DNA of 36,816 nucleotides from Bradyrhizobium diversitatis (lineage in GTDB: Bacteria; Pseudomonadota; Alphaproteobacteria; Rhizobiales; Xanthobacteraceae): NCBI RefSeq assembly GCF_016031635.1, contig NZ_JACEGD010000054.1, positions 1 to 36,816 on the forward strand. The letters are read 5' to 3'. The stretch's first letter is position 1; each line of letters opens with the position of its first letter. Positions 7,496-16,356 of the stretch are shown piece by piece. The notes under the pieces were generated by a model that did not search any database, had not been told where the DNA came from, and was given only the letters and a program-made list of their open reading frames with translations. Made by a program: the position numbers and the translations under genes.

Positions 7496-8369
7496 GTGCA
7501 GTCCCCGGTCTGGAAATCGCCTTGCGTCCGATCGCGCGGCGACCGACTTCGCCGATCATCCCGGCGAGGCTGAGGGCGAGCAGCTCGAACTTGTTCAGAT
7601 GCACGCGCTCGCGCAGGGGATCGCGCACTTTCAAGAGGCGCACGATGCGATCCGCATAGGCCTGGATGACCGAGACGTCGACGCCGAGACGGAAATCCCG
7701 GATTTCCGCAGCGAGCGACCTGCCCTCGTTGAGCAGCGCTTCATTGCGTGCGGCAAGCGCGTGAAGGCAGGCCAGCATCGCCGGCGGCGACTGCGCGAGC
7801 CCGAGCTGCTCTACCGAGGCGCCGTGTGCTGCCAGCGCATCGCGCGGCAGATAGACGCGGTTGAGCTCGCGAAAATCCTTGCCGCAATCCTGCAGGTGAT
7901 TGTTGATTTGCAGGCCTGCGCAGAGCGCGTCCGATGCGGCCCAGGTCGAAGTGCTCTCGCCATGGACGTCGAGCATGAAGCGGCCGACGGGCATCGCCGA
8001 GTAACGGCAATAGTGGATGACCTCGTCCCAATTCTCGTAGCGCAGCTTGGTCACGTCCATGCGGAAGGCGATGAGCACGTCGAGCGCATGGCGTGGGGCC
8101 ATGCCGCGCTCGGCCAGCGCGCGGCGCAGGGTGACGGCCTCGGCCTGGGTGTCGCCCTTGCCGAGCAGTTCCGCCTCGAGCAGGTCGAGATAGCTAAGCT
8201 TCTGGTCGGGCGGCAGGGTCGCGTGGTCGGCGATGTCGTCGGCGGTGCGGACGAAATTGTAATAGGCCAGGATCAGGGCGCGATGACGCGGATGAATGAT
8301 CCAGGACGCGACGGGAAAATTCTCGTCGCGGTCACCCTTGCCGGATCGCAATTCGCTCGCAGAGGTCAT
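7485..8369 (-). CDS. hpnC: Hydroxysqualene synthase HpnC
   Basis: This 294-residue squalene/phytoene synthase-fold protein converts presqualene diphosphate to hydroxysqualene. The first aspartate-rich motif is RTADDIADHA (41-50); the second is the shortened form DCGKDFRELNRVYLP (161-175), typical of HpnC rather than HpnD. The ATG at 8369 (MTSASELRSGKG) is chosen because it fits the recalled family N-terminus. An ATG at 8426 is in frame and cannot be excluded, and no strong ribosome binding site decides between them. It is the first gene of the hpnC-hpnD-hpnE-shc-hpnG operon; the junctions overlap or are only 20 bases apart, so one transcript is likely. Confidence 0.94.
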   Translation of the reverse strand: MTSASELRSGKGDRDENFPVASWIIHPRHRALILAYYNFVRTADDIADHATLPPDQKLSYLDLLEAELLGKGDTQAEAVTLRRALAERGMAPRHALDVLIAFRMDVTKLRYENWDEVIHYCRYSAMPVGRFMLDVHGESTSTWAASDALCAGLQINNHLQDCGKDFRELNRVYLPRDALAAHGASVEQLGLAQSPPAMLACLHALAARNEALLNEGRSLAAEIRDFRLGVDVSVIQAYADRIVRLLKVRDPLRERVHLNKFELLALSLAGMIGEVGRRAIGRKAISRPGTAHDA

Positions 8370-8514
8370 CGAGGGCTGGTTTACAATCGTTTGGACAGGA
8401 AGGCTTTTTCGCTCGCGCGGGCTCATGCCGGCGATGCCGCCGCGGCCCCCATATAGGGGAATAATGCCGCAAAACCAATCCTGTCTGTCGATGGCCGCCC
8501 TTTGCGGATCGGAC

Positions 8515-8545
8515 CCCAAAGGCGGCTCCGGGATCCACCTTTGGG
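8515..8545. terminator. Possible hairpin between the cysteine-rich gene and hpnC
   Basis: An 8-bp inverted repeat, cccaaagg (8515-8522) and cctttggg (8538-8545), lies 16 bases beyond the stop of the small gene at 8561-8794. It lacks a U-rich tract, so termination is uncertain. It could instead be an attenuating or RNA-stabilising structure ahead of hpnC. Confidence 0.3.
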
Positions 8546-8560
8546 AGCCAATGGCCAAGC

Positions 8561-8794
8561 TTACTGGTTGTGGTTCTTCAGCACCTGGTCGCAGGCCTGC
8601 GAGATCTTGGCCCGGTTCTCCTTGAGACAGGCGAGGATCGTGAAATCGCCCTGATCGATGACCGGACGGCAGAACTTCTGCACATCTCGTGTGCAGGCCT
8701 TCTGCTCGGCGTCCGTGCCACGCCCTTGCTGAGCGAACGCGGCCGTCGAAAGAGATGCCGACAGCAGGGTGAGAGCGACGAGAAGATTACGCAT
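8561..8794 (-). CDS. Small secreted cysteine-rich (GLG1-like) protein
   Basis: The 77-residue protein has a clear signal peptide (MRNLLVALTLLSASLSTAAFA, cleavage near AFA-QQ). The mature part of about 55 residues has four cysteines spaced CTRDVQKFC ... ILACL ... ISQACDQVL. This spacing matches the cysteine-rich repeat first described in the Golgi protein GLG1 and common in short alphaproteobacterial periplasmic proteins. Two disulfides are likely. Function is unknown. It lies about 190 bases upstream of hpnC on the same strand, with a possible hairpin between, so co-transcription is possible but not shown. Confidence 0.8.
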   Translation of the reverse strand: MRNLLVALTLLSASLSTAAFAQQGRGTDAEQKACTRDVQKFCRPVIDQGDFTILACLKENRAKISQACDQVLKNHNQ

Positions 8795-9250
8795 TGTATT
8801 CCTTCATTCTGACGGCAGAATCATACCGGACCCGGCTGCAGAGGGCGAACGACCGGAGCGGATTGTTCTGATGGCAAGTCGCCGCAGGAGTGGCGGCCCA
8901 GAGAAGGCACAAGCACCGGCAAATGCGGCCAAATTGGCACCGCACGCGCCGAATCGGGACTTCCCCGTGCCTTCATTCGCAGATGTAAGAGGTTGATACT
9001 ACGTCATAATTCAGAACGTCTGCGTTTTACTGCATACCTGTTGCAGCGCTGCATCTGTCCGCCTTGCCTTTCCTGCCGGAAACATGCCGAAACGTGGCAA
9101 ATCGGGCGATCAAGCCCGGCGCGAGCGTCATGACCTGCCATGCCGGGCGGTCAGGCTTTGAACCTGCGACTTGCTCGGAGCACTAAACTTTCGATGTGGC
9201 GAGACGTTCTCAATCGTAAGCGAGCGTCGTTCCAAAACGGGATAATTGCG
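8795..9250. other. Divergent intergenic region, no gene seen
   Basis: The 456 bases lie between two divergently transcribed small secreted-protein genes. The frames present do not look like proteins. The region must contain the promoters for both sides, but no convincing -35/-10 pair or EcfG-type (GGAAC-spacer-CGTT) element was recognised by eye. A short AT-rich patch near 8990-9030 is the most likely promoter area. Confidence 0.4.
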
Positions 9251-9748
9251 ATGAAATTCATTGGGCGAACTGGACTGGCAATCAAGGCGGCCGGCATCGG
9301 GGCGGCGCTGCTCTTCTCGGTTTCGGCGAGCCATGCTCAGTCGTCCGGACCGTTTGCCGGTTTCGATGGCGCATGGACCGGCACCGGCACGGTGTCGTTG
9401 TCCGACGGCTCCACCGAGCGCATTCGCTGCAAGGCGGACTACAAGGTCGGCGGCAGCGGCCTGAACCTGAAGCAGGCGCTGCACTGCGCGTCCGACAGCT
9501 ACAAGTTCAATCTCACCAGCGACGTGACGAGCCAGGGCGAGCGCATCTCCGGCAATTGGAGCGAGTCCAGCCGCAACATCTTCGGCAATCTGCAGGGCAC
9601 CGCCGGCGGCGGCCAGATCGACGTGTTCGTCGAGGCCAACGGCTTTGCCGCCAACCTCTCGCTGCGCACCAACGGCAGCAAGCAGACGGTGCAGATCAGC
9701 TCCAAGGGCGAGATCCGCGGCGTCAACATCACGATGACGAAGGGCTGA
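9251..9748 (+). CDS. Secreted protein of unknown function
   Basis: The 165-residue protein starts at the ATG at 9251, with signal peptide MKFIGRTGLAIKAAGIGAAL and cleavage near SHA-QS at about residues 27-28. The mature part begins GPFAGFDGAWTGTGTVSLSDG. It is rich in glycine, serine and alternating polar/hydrophobic residues, with two cysteines (RCKADY and LHCASDSY), suggesting a small periplasmic beta-barrel of lipocalin or avidin type. No enzyme motif is visible. It is followed by a terminator at 9775-9805, so it is a single-gene unit. I do not recognise a named family. Confidence 0.8.
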   Translation: MKFIGRTGLAIKAAGIGAALLFSVSASHAQSSGPFAGFDGAWTGTGTVSLSDGSTERIRCKADYKVGGSGLNLKQALHCASDSYKFNLTSDVTSQGERISGNWSESSRNIFGNLQGTAGGGQIDVFVEANGFAANLSLRTNGSKQTVQISSKGEIRGVNITMTKG

Positions 9749-9774
9749 CGCCCTTTCCGCTGCGAAAGGATACA

Positions 9775-9805
9775 GCCTCCGGCTCTCGCGAGCCGGGGGC
9801 TTATT
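9775..9805 (+). terminator. Rho-independent terminator after the secreted protein gene
   Basis: An 11-bp stem with one G-U pair (gcctccggctc 9775-9785, gagccgggggc 9790-9800) and a tcgc loop is followed by ttatt. It lies 26 bases past the stop codon of the gene ending at 9748. Confidence 0.7.
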
Positions 9806-9830
9806 GCTGACCTGGATCAGATGAAGCTGC

Positions 9831-12197
9831 TCAGATCGCCGGCTTGTCGGGGCCCTGAAGCCTGGCGTGCAGATTGATCAGCCACATCGCCGTCGGCCGC
9901 AGGATGAAGAGGTCGGCGACGAGGGCCATCACCATCGAGAAGGCGCTGAGCCAGCCGAACAGCCTGAGCGACGGCAGGTCCGAGAACACGGTGACGACGA
10001 GGCCGCAGGCCAGCACCACCGTGGTCAGGATCAGCGCCGGGCCGACCAGCACGGTGGCCCGCTCCACGGCAAGCGCCGAGCCGACGCCCGGCTTGCTCTC
10101 GAGCCTCAAGCGGTTGAGGAAGTGGATGGTGGCGCTCAAGCCCAGGCCGAACGAGACGGTGAGCGCGACGACGCTGGCGAATTGCAGGCCCTCGCCCATC
10201 GCCCACAGCACCGTTCCCGACATCACCACTGGGAAGATGCCCGGCAGAATGCAGGCGAACATCACCACCCAGGAGCGGAACGCGAGGCCGATGAAGATCG
10301 CGACCAGCGCAAATTCGATGGTGAGTCCGTGGTTCAGCTTCTCGATCATGCTGGCCGAGTTGCGCGCAGCGATGGCGGCAAGACCCGTCACCGCGATCTC
10401 GTAGCCGGGATGCTTCTTGCGGACGGCGTCGAGCTCGTGGTCGAGCTTGTCGACGATCGGCAGGAGCTGGCTGGAATCCTTGTCCGGTACGCGGCCGGCG
10501 ACCACGACGGCATCCTGCTCGGCATCGATGAACCGCCGCACCAGATGCTCGGGGATGACGTTGACATATTCCTTCAACGTCGCGACGTCGGCGCTGCCCG
10601 CCTTCTCTGCCAGCCAGCGGCGCAGCGTCTCCAGCGACCAGACGTTGCCGACACCGGCCGTCTTCTCCACCGTCGCATGCACGTCGGCGATGGTCTGGAG
10701 CGTCTCCGGCGAATAGAGCGATTCGCCCTTGGGGAACTGGATCAGCACGTTGACCGGGTTGGCGCCGGTCAGCTTGGCATCGAGCCGGTCGCTGGCGGCG
10801 ACCGCCTGGCGCTTGTCCGGCACCTGGTCGGCGAGCCGGTAGCGCGGCTCCAGATTGGCGTAGATGACGCCGAGGCCGCCGACGAACAGCACCGCGATCA
10901 GGCTGAACAGGCCGGGACGGCCGACCATGCGCACCGCGATCCAGTAGCAGAAATTGCGCAGCGCCTGGACGCCGGCATCCGCGCTCTGGAACTTGACGGC
11001 GAACACCTTCTCGTTGCGCACGAGCAGGACGCCGAACACCGGCACCAGCGACAGCACCGCGACCAGCGCGATGATGGTGGCGGCGAGCCCGGCCTCGCCG
11101 AACTTGCGGATCAGGTCGGAGTCGGAGAATTGCAGCGCGATGAAGGAAATGCCGGCCGTGCCGTGCGTCAGCACGCAGGCGGGTCCCACCACCAGCACCG
11201 CGTTCTTGAAAGCGGTGAACTTGTCCTGTCCTGCGATCAGCCGGTCGCGCGCGGCGAAGGTGAGCTGCATCGAGTCCGAGAAGCTGATGACCATGATGAG
11301 CGGCGTCATCACGTTCAGGAACATGTTGAGGTTGAAATTGGCCCAGCCGAGCGCACCCAGCGCCAGCAGGATCGCGATCATCGGCGGGAACGCCGCGGCG
11401 ACCATGAACGAGATCTTGCGGAAGAAGATGATGGCGATGATGCAGCCGGCGAGAATGCCGAGGATGTTGTAGGTCAGCCCGTCGCGCTCGACCGCGTTGC
11501 GGATCTCGAGCTGCATCACCGGAACGCCGGAGAGCTGCACGTTGAGCCCGGTGTCGCCGAGGTCCTCCTTCATCAGCGCGCGGATGTCGCCGACGGTCTT
11601 GGTCAGCTTGTTGGAGGCGACCACCTCGGGATCGAGCGAGAGCACGATCAGCGCCAGCGTGCCGTCCTCCGACAGCAGCTTGCCGCGGATGATCTCGTTG
11701 TTCTTGACGGTCTCGATGAACTTGTCATAGGCGGCCCCCTCGGGGAGCTCGGCCGGGAACAGTGCCGCCGGCAGCTTGCCCGGCGCCGGCGCCTGACGCG
11801 CCGAGAACAGCGAGACCAGCCCTCGCGTGCCATCGACCAGTTGCAGGTCGGTAACGAAGTCACGCAGCTTCTCGAGGTTGCTGCGCTCCAGGAGGGTCTT
11901 GCCCTCGACCACGACGAGGACGTCGAACTCCTCGGCCGGGAACTTCTTCGTCACCTCTTCATACTGCTTGAATTCGCGGGTGTCGGAGCGAAAGAGCTGC
12001 GACAGCGAATCGTCGATCTTGATCCGGTGGATGCCGAACACGGCGCCGACGATCAGCGCCAGCAGGACGATGCAGGAGACGATCGGCGCCCGAACGGCGA
12101 TCAGCCCGAGGCGCTCCAGCCCGAAGGCGATCGAGGACGCAGGTCCCTGCTCGACCTTGTCGACATGAACCTCATTCTCGCTGTGCTTTTCGAGCAT
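9831..12197 (-). CDS. hpnN: RND/MMPL-family transporter, probable hopanoid exporter HpnN
   Basis: The 788-residue polytopic protein has the RND plan. A first membrane helix lies at about 38-56, followed by a large periplasmic loop. A membrane block then contains ISFSDSMQLTFAARDRL with the central acidic residues that relay protons. A second periplasmic loop follows a helix near 425-445, and a final membrane block lies at about 625-775. HpnN moves hopanoids from the inner to the outer membrane, and the position beside hpnP and hpnC supports that role. The length is shorter than my recollection of characterised HpnN proteins (over 850 residues), so a paralogous MMPL exporter is possible. The gap to eutC is 209 bases, so it may have its own promoter. 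Confidence 0.78.
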   Translation of the reverse strand: MLEKHSENEVHVDKVEQGPASSIAFGLERLGLIAVRAPIVSCIVLLALIVGAVFGIHRIKIDDSLSQLFRSDTREFKQYEEVTKKFPAEEFDVLVVVEGKTLLERSNLEKLRDFVTDLQLVDGTRGLVSLFSARQAPAPGKLPAALFPAELPEGAAYDKFIETVKNNEIIRGKLLSEDGTLALIVLSLDPEVVASNKLTKTVGDIRALMKEDLGDTGLNVQLSGVPVMQLEIRNAVERDGLTYNILGILAGCIIAIIFFRKISFMVAAAFPPMIAILLALGALGWANFNLNMFLNVMTPLIMVISFSDSMQLTFAARDRLIAGQDKFTAFKNAVLVVGPACVLTHGTAGISFIALQFSDSDLIRKFGEAGLAATIIALVAVLSLVPVFGVLLVRNEKVFAVKFQSADAGVQALRNFCYWIAVRMVGRPGLFSLIAVLFVGGLGVIYANLEPRYRLADQVPDKRQAVAASDRLDAKLTGANPVNVLIQFPKGESLYSPETLQTIADVHATVEKTAGVGNVWSLETLRRWLAEKAGSADVATLKEYVNVIPEHLVRRFIDAEQDAVVVAGRVPDKDSSQLLPIVDKLDHELDAVRKKHPGYEIAVTGLAAIAARNSASMIEKLNHGLTIEFALVAIFIGLAFRSWVVMFACILPGIFPVVMSGTVLWAMGEGLQFASVVALTVSFGLGLSATIHFLNRLRLESKPGVGSALAVERATVLVGPALILTTVVLACGLVVTVFSDLPSLRLFGWLSAFSMVMALVADLFILRPTAMWLINLHARLQGPDKPAI

Positions 12198-12406
12198 GCC
12201 TTGTCCAGTTCCTAAATCGGCTCGGTCTTGAGAGCTTGTTGCGCCCCGCGAACGGCTTGAAACGCCATACCAATGGGAGGCTTGCCTTTTGAAAATGCGC
12301 GGAAAATCGCCGCGAGGGGTTTAGCAGGTCAACAGGTCTTCTCGCAAGCAGGCGAGGCGTGGCCGAATCGATCAAGAAGCGGCGATTTCGGGCCCCCGAC
12401 CGCCTA

Positions 12407-13192
12407 TCATTCCGGCGGCGCCGTGCCAATTCGACGCGGCGCCCGGTCCGCGCTCTCGTCCTTCAGAGCCACGCCGGTGGTCTCGCGCGCGAGCCCCTCA
12501 CGGATGAGCCAGGCGATCTTGAAGGCGGCCTCGTCGTAGCTCAAACCGGCGTGGTGGATGTTCGACACGCAATTGCGTTCGGCATCGGTACGGCCGGGCT
12601 TCGGTGCGAAGGTCAGATAGGCGCCGAGACTGTCGGGCGCGGACAGGCCGGGCCGTTCGCCGATCAGCATCGCGACCATGCGCGCCCCGAGAATGGCGCC
12701 GATCTCGTCGCCGAGCGCGACGCGCGCGCCCGATGCGACAACGACATGGCCGATCGCGAGGTCATCCCCTTGCGCAAGCAATGGCAACAGGCGCCTCACC
12801 ACGATGGCCGCATGGGCGTGAACCGCCGCCGCGGACAGGCCGTCTCCGATCACAATCGCGAGTTGGCACGGCGCCGAGGCGCCCCGCGCCAGAAGTTGCG
12901 CCGAACCGGGTTCAAGCTGTCGTCCCAGATCCGGCCGCCGCAGATAGTCGCTGCGATCGACCGCCCGGCTCCTCACCTCGGTCACGGCAAGTCCGAGCGC
13001 GCCGAGGTCGGCGACCAGGCGCGACGTGTCGAAGGCGGCATGCACGGCATCGCGCGCGCGGGCATGGTCCAGCGTGAAATCGAGCAGTGCCCTGGTCGGC
13101 ACGCTCGCGCCGCTGCGCCCGAGCGCAACGCGCGCGGGCGTGAACGCCCGCAGATCGAGGGTCGGGCGGCGCGGCGGAACCGGATCAGACAT
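12407..13192 (-). CDS. eutC: Ethanolamine ammonia-lyase small subunit
   Basis: The 261-residue protein shows EutC features: LRAFTPARVALGRSG near the N-terminus, DYLRRPDLGRQL, IVIGDGLSAAAVHAHA, a cobalamin-contacting region around LIGERPGLSAPDSLGAYLTF, and the cysteine in ERNCVSNIHHAGL. It forms the adenosylcobalamin-dependent lyase with EutB, converting ethanolamine to acetaldehyde and ammonia. Its ATG at 13192 is 6 bases after the hpnP stop, so it is translationally linked to hpnP rather than to eutB. It is shorter than enterobacterial EutC at the N-terminus, which is common outside microcompartment operons. Confidence 0.93.
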   Translation of the reverse strand: MSDPVPPRRPTLDLRAFTPARVALGRSGASVPTRALLDFTLDHARARDAVHAAFDTSRLVADLGALGLAVTEVRSRAVDRSDYLRRPDLGRQLEPGSAQLLARGASAPCQLAIVIGDGLSAAAVHAHAAIVVRRLLPLLAQGDDLAIGHVVVASGARVALGDEIGAILGARMVAMLIGERPGLSAPDSLGAYLTFAPKPGRTDAERNCVSNIHHAGLSYDEAAFKIAWLIREGLARETTGVALKDESADRAPRRIGTAPPE

Positions 13193-13198
13193 GTCGCA

Positions 13199-14785
13199 TC
13201 ATTCAGCCGGAACGGCGGCCTCGCGCAGCCGGATCGAATAGTTCGAGGCGTTCTGCTTGCCGCTGGAGGCCGCGCGCGCAAAGGTGATGAGATGGTGCGC
13301 GATCAGCGTGCAGCCGATCAGGCCTTCGATGTCGCCGCGCTTGATGCGTCTGAGCGCGAACTTCCAGAACACGCGCCTGTAGTCGCCGAGCACGCCGACC
13401 TTCCAGAAGATGTTGCGCAACATGACGAGGCCGCGCCGGATGTTCGGCCAGGTCTTCATCTCGTCCGGCACCGGCATCTTGACTCGGCGCACGTAAACAT
13501 TGTCGCATTGATACTGATAGCGCGCGTAAACCTTCTCGGGCGCGTAGGCGACCGCCATCGCATGCTTCCACGATGCGACGACCTCGTCATAAGGCAACAG
13601 GAAGTCGACGTTGGAATCGCGACCGTCGTCGTGGATCAGGCGACCCTCGCGCTCCAACCGGTCCCACAGCGGCGTCTTCGGCAGCGCCTGGAGCAGGTTG
13701 ATGGTGAGCAGCGGAATCCGGGACTCCTCGACGAAAGCGAGTAGAGCTTCCGAGGTGTTCGGCTTGTCGGTATCGAGCCCCATGATGATGCCGGACACGA
13801 CCTCCATGCCGTAGGAGTTGATGGTGTGCACGCCCTCCAGGATCGGGACCATCATGTTGTGGTCCTTCTGCATCGCCTTCAGGGCGTCCGGATCCGGCGT
13901 CTCGATGCCGCAGAAGATGGTGATGAAATAGGCCTCGCGCATCTTCTCGAGGATCTCGGGCCGCTTGGCGATGTTGAGCGTCGCCTCACAGGCGAGCCGC
14001 ACCATGTAGCCGGTCCGCTTCTGCCATTCGATCAGATGCGGCAGCAAGTCCAGAGCCGCCTTGCGGTTGCCGATGAAATTGTCGTCGACGAAATAGACCG
14101 TGTCGGTCATGCCGCATTCGCGCAGGCGATCGAGCTCGGCGATGATCTGCTGCGGCGACTTGATGCGCGGATTGCGGCCGTAGAGGCCGGGGATGTCGCA
14201 GAACTCGCACTGATAGGGACAGCCGCTCGAATACTGGATGCTGCCGAGGAAATACTTCTTCACATCGACGAGCTCGTAGGCCGGAATTGGAAACTCCGTC
14301 ATCGGCACCCGGTCCCTGGTGGTCAGCACCACCTGGGCCTCGGGACGCGAGGTGTCGCGCGACAGGATATCGATCAGCTGGTTGGTGGCGTCGCCGAGCT
14401 CGCCGACATGCAGATAGTCGAAGGACGGATAATAGTCCGGGCAGGCGCTGACCGACGGCCCGCCGAGTGCGACCGGCAGATCGAATTCATGGGCGCGGCG
14501 GCAGATGTCGTTCATCTGCTGGCGCTGGATGTGCATGCCGCTGACGAAGACCGCTTCGGCCCATTCGAATTCCTCCTTCGTCGTGCGGCGCAGGTTCTCA
14601 TCGACGAATTTGACCTGCCACTCCTTCGGAAGGTAGGCGGAGATCAGCAGCAGCCCCTGCGGCGGCATGAAGGCGCGAACGCCGTCGGTCAAGGGATAGG
14701 AATGCTCGAACGTACCGAAGGACGAGGTGTAGCGCGGAAACACGCAGAGAATCCGCCGGGTCGTTCCGTTACTTTCAGCTCGCAT
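13199..14785 (-). CDS. hpnP: Hopanoid C-2 methylase HpnP, B12-binding radical SAM enzyme
   Basis: The 528-residue class B radical SAM methyltransferase adds a methyl group at C-2 of the hopanoid A ring. An N-terminal cobalamin-binding-type domain covers about 1-170 (ILCVFPRYTSSFGTFEHSYP, GGPSVSACPDYYP, LHVGELGDATN). The radical SAM CxxxCxxC motif is GCPYQCEFCDI with cysteines at 189, 193 and 196. A long family-specific C-terminal region ends with ASSGKQNASNYS. The ATG at 14785 is chosen because ggggggag lies 6 bases upstream; the longer frame to 14887 has no support. It lies between eutB and eutC, and with EutBC it shares a need for cobalamin. In R. palustris hpnP is reported to be under the EcfG stress sigma factor; no matching promoter was recognised here. 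Confidence 0.9.
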   Translation of the reverse strand: MRAESNGTTRRILCVFPRYTSSFGTFEHSYPLTDGVRAFMPPQGLLLISAYLPKEWQVKFVDENLRRTTKEEFEWAEAVFVSGMHIQRQQMNDICRRAHEFDLPVALGGPSVSACPDYYPSFDYLHVGELGDATNQLIDILSRDTSRPEAQVVLTTRDRVPMTEFPIPAYELVDVKKYFLGSIQYSSGCPYQCEFCDIPGLYGRNPRIKSPQQIIAELDRLRECGMTDTVYFVDDNFIGNRKAALDLLPHLIEWQKRTGYMVRLACEATLNIAKRPEILEKMREAYFITIFCGIETPDPDALKAMQKDHNMMVPILEGVHTINSYGMEVVSGIIMGLDTDKPNTSEALLAFVEESRIPLLTINLLQALPKTPLWDRLEREGRLIHDDGRDSNVDFLLPYDEVVASWKHAMAVAYAPEKVYARYQYQCDNVYVRRVKMPVPDEMKTWPNIRRGLVMLRNIFWKVGVLGDYRRVFWKFALRRIKRGDIEGLIGCTLIAHHLITFARAASSGKQNASNYSIRLREAAVPAE

Positions 14786-14936
14786 CAAAGCTCCCCCCGC
14801 CACGCTCGACCGATAGTGCGGAAATTGCCAGCCAGACTCAGGGTAATGCTGTCGCCGGAATTTCTCAATATTGTGGCACAAGCACAATTCCGGGAGGCGC
14901 CGATAGTTTCATCGGAGTGCCAGTTGGCGCGCCGCC

Positions 14937-16319
14937 TCACGCGATCAACCGCGAGGCAAAATCGGGCAGCAGGCCTGCATCGCCGGCTAGGCGGAGATCG
15001 GCGCCTGTAATTCCCGACTGCACCAGCCAGTCGTCGAATTCCGGCGCGCGGCGCAAGCCGAAGACGGCGCGGACATAGAGCGCGTCGTGAAAAGACGTCG
15101 ACTGGTAGTTCAGCATGACGTCGTCGGCGCCGGGGACGCCCATGATGAAGGTGACGCCAGCGGCGGCGAGCAGCGTCAGCAGGTTGTCCATGTCGTCCTG
15201 GTCCGCCTCGGCATGGTTGGTGTAGCAGATGTCGACCCCGAGCGGCAGGCCGAGCAGCTTGCCGCAGAAATGATCCTCCAGTCCAGCCCGTATGATTTCC
15301 TTGCCGTCATAGAGATATTCCGGGCCGATGAAGCCGACCACGCTGTTGACGAGGAGCGGGGCAAACGCGCGGGCGACCGCATAGGCGCGCGCCTCGCAGG
15401 TCTGCTGGTCGACCCCGTGATGGGCGCCCGCCGACAGCGCCGAGCCCTGGCCGGTCTCGAAATACATCACGTTCTGCCCGACGGTGCCGCGCTGCAGCGA
15501 CAGCCCGGCCTGCTGCGCCTCTTTCAGGAGCGCAAGATCGATGCCGAAACTGCGGTTGGCGGCCTCGGTCCCGGCGACCGACTGGAAGACGAGGTCGACC
15601 GGCACGCCCTGCCCGATCAGCGACAGCGTCGTTGTGACATGGGTCAGCACGCAGCCTTGCGTCGGGATCTTCAGCCGCGCGATGACCTCGTCGAGCAGCC
15701 GCAGCAATTGGGCGATGACGGCAGGGTCGTCACTCGCAGGATTGATGCCGATGCAGGCATCGCCGGCCCCGAGCAGAATGCCGTCGAGGATCGAGGCGGT
15801 GATGCCCCTGGCGTCGTCGAACGGATGGTTCGGCTGGAGCCGCGTGCTCATCCGCCCCTTCAGCCCGATGGTGTTGCGGAAAGCGGTGGTGACCTCGCAT
15901 TTCCGCGCCGCCAGGATCAGATCCTGGTTGCGCATCAGCTTTGACACTGCGGCCGCCATCTCCGGCGTGATGCCGGGCGCGAGCTTGCGCAGGATCTCGG
16001 GCGTTGCAGCATCGGACAGCAGCCAGTCGCGGAAGGCCCCGACCGTGAGCGACGCCACCGGCGCAAAGGCCTTGGTGTCGTGGCTGTCGATGACGAGGCG
16101 GGTGACCTCGTCGGTCTCATAGGGAATGACGGCTTCCTGCAGGAATTGGCCGAGCGGCACATCCGCCAGCGCCATCCGTGCCGCGATCATCTGCTCGGAG
16201 CTGGCAGCGGCAATTCCGGCCAGCCGGTCGCCGGAGCGCGGCGGTGTCGCCTTGGCGAGCAGGTCGCGCAGATCCGGGAAGGTGTAGGTCGTGGTGTCGA
16301 TGCTGTGTCGGTAGACCAC
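14937..16319 (-). CDS. eutB: Ethanolamine ammonia-lyase large subunit
   Basis: The 460-residue TIM-barrel subunit carries the active site. Signatures include LMRNQDLILAARKC, FRNTIGLKGRMSTRLQPNHP with the substrate arginine region, GDACIGINPASDD, VMYFETGQGSALSAGAHHG with the catalytic glutamate, and FIMGVPGADDVMLNYQSTS. The start is placed at the GTG at 16319 (VVYRHSIDTTTYTF) because ggagag lies 4 bases upstream and the family begins there. The frame extends to a TTG at 16358, but that runs into promoter-region repeats. It is the first gene of eutB-hpnP-eutC. No eutA reactivase, eutH permease or microcompartment gene is in the window. Confidence 0.94.
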   Translation of the reverse strand: MVYRHSIDTTTYTFPDLRDLLAKATPPRSGDRLAGIAAASSEQMIAARMALADVPLGQFLQEAVIPYETDEVTRLVIDSHDTKAFAPVASLTVGAFRDWLLSDAATPEILRKLAPGITPEMAAAVSKLMRNQDLILAARKCEVTTAFRNTIGLKGRMSTRLQPNHPFDDARGITASILDGILLGAGDACIGINPASDDPAVIAQLLRLLDEVIARLKIPTQGCVLTHVTTTLSLIGQGVPVDLVFQSVAGTEAANRSFGIDLALLKEAQQAGLSLQRGTVGQNVMYFETGQGSALSAGAHHGVDQQTCEARAYAVARAFAPLLVNSVVGFIGPEYLYDGKEIIRAGLEDHFCGKLLGLPLGVDICYTNHAEADQDDMDNLLTLLAAAGVTFIMGVPGADDVMLNYQSTSFHDALYVRAVFGLRRAPEFDDWLVQSGITGADLRLAGDAGLLPDFASRLIA

Positions 16320-16356
16320 GGGGCTCTCCAGGCTTGGTCGGCCAACGGCCGACCCC

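Noticed and set aside
9867..12215. Long open frame on the plus strand opposite the RND transporter (782 codons)
   Set aside because: It is rich in Asp, Glu, Arg, His and Gln with no domain, the typical reverse-frame shadow of a GC-rich membrane-protein gene.
12359..13744. Plus-strand frame of 461 codons opposite eutC and hpnP
   Set aside because: It is antisense to two confidently identified genes and has no recognisable motif.
14786..14936. EcfG-type promoter (GGAAC-spacer-CGTT) for hpnP
   Set aside because: Expected from work in R. palustris, but no matching pair was found in this gap or upstream of eutB by eye.
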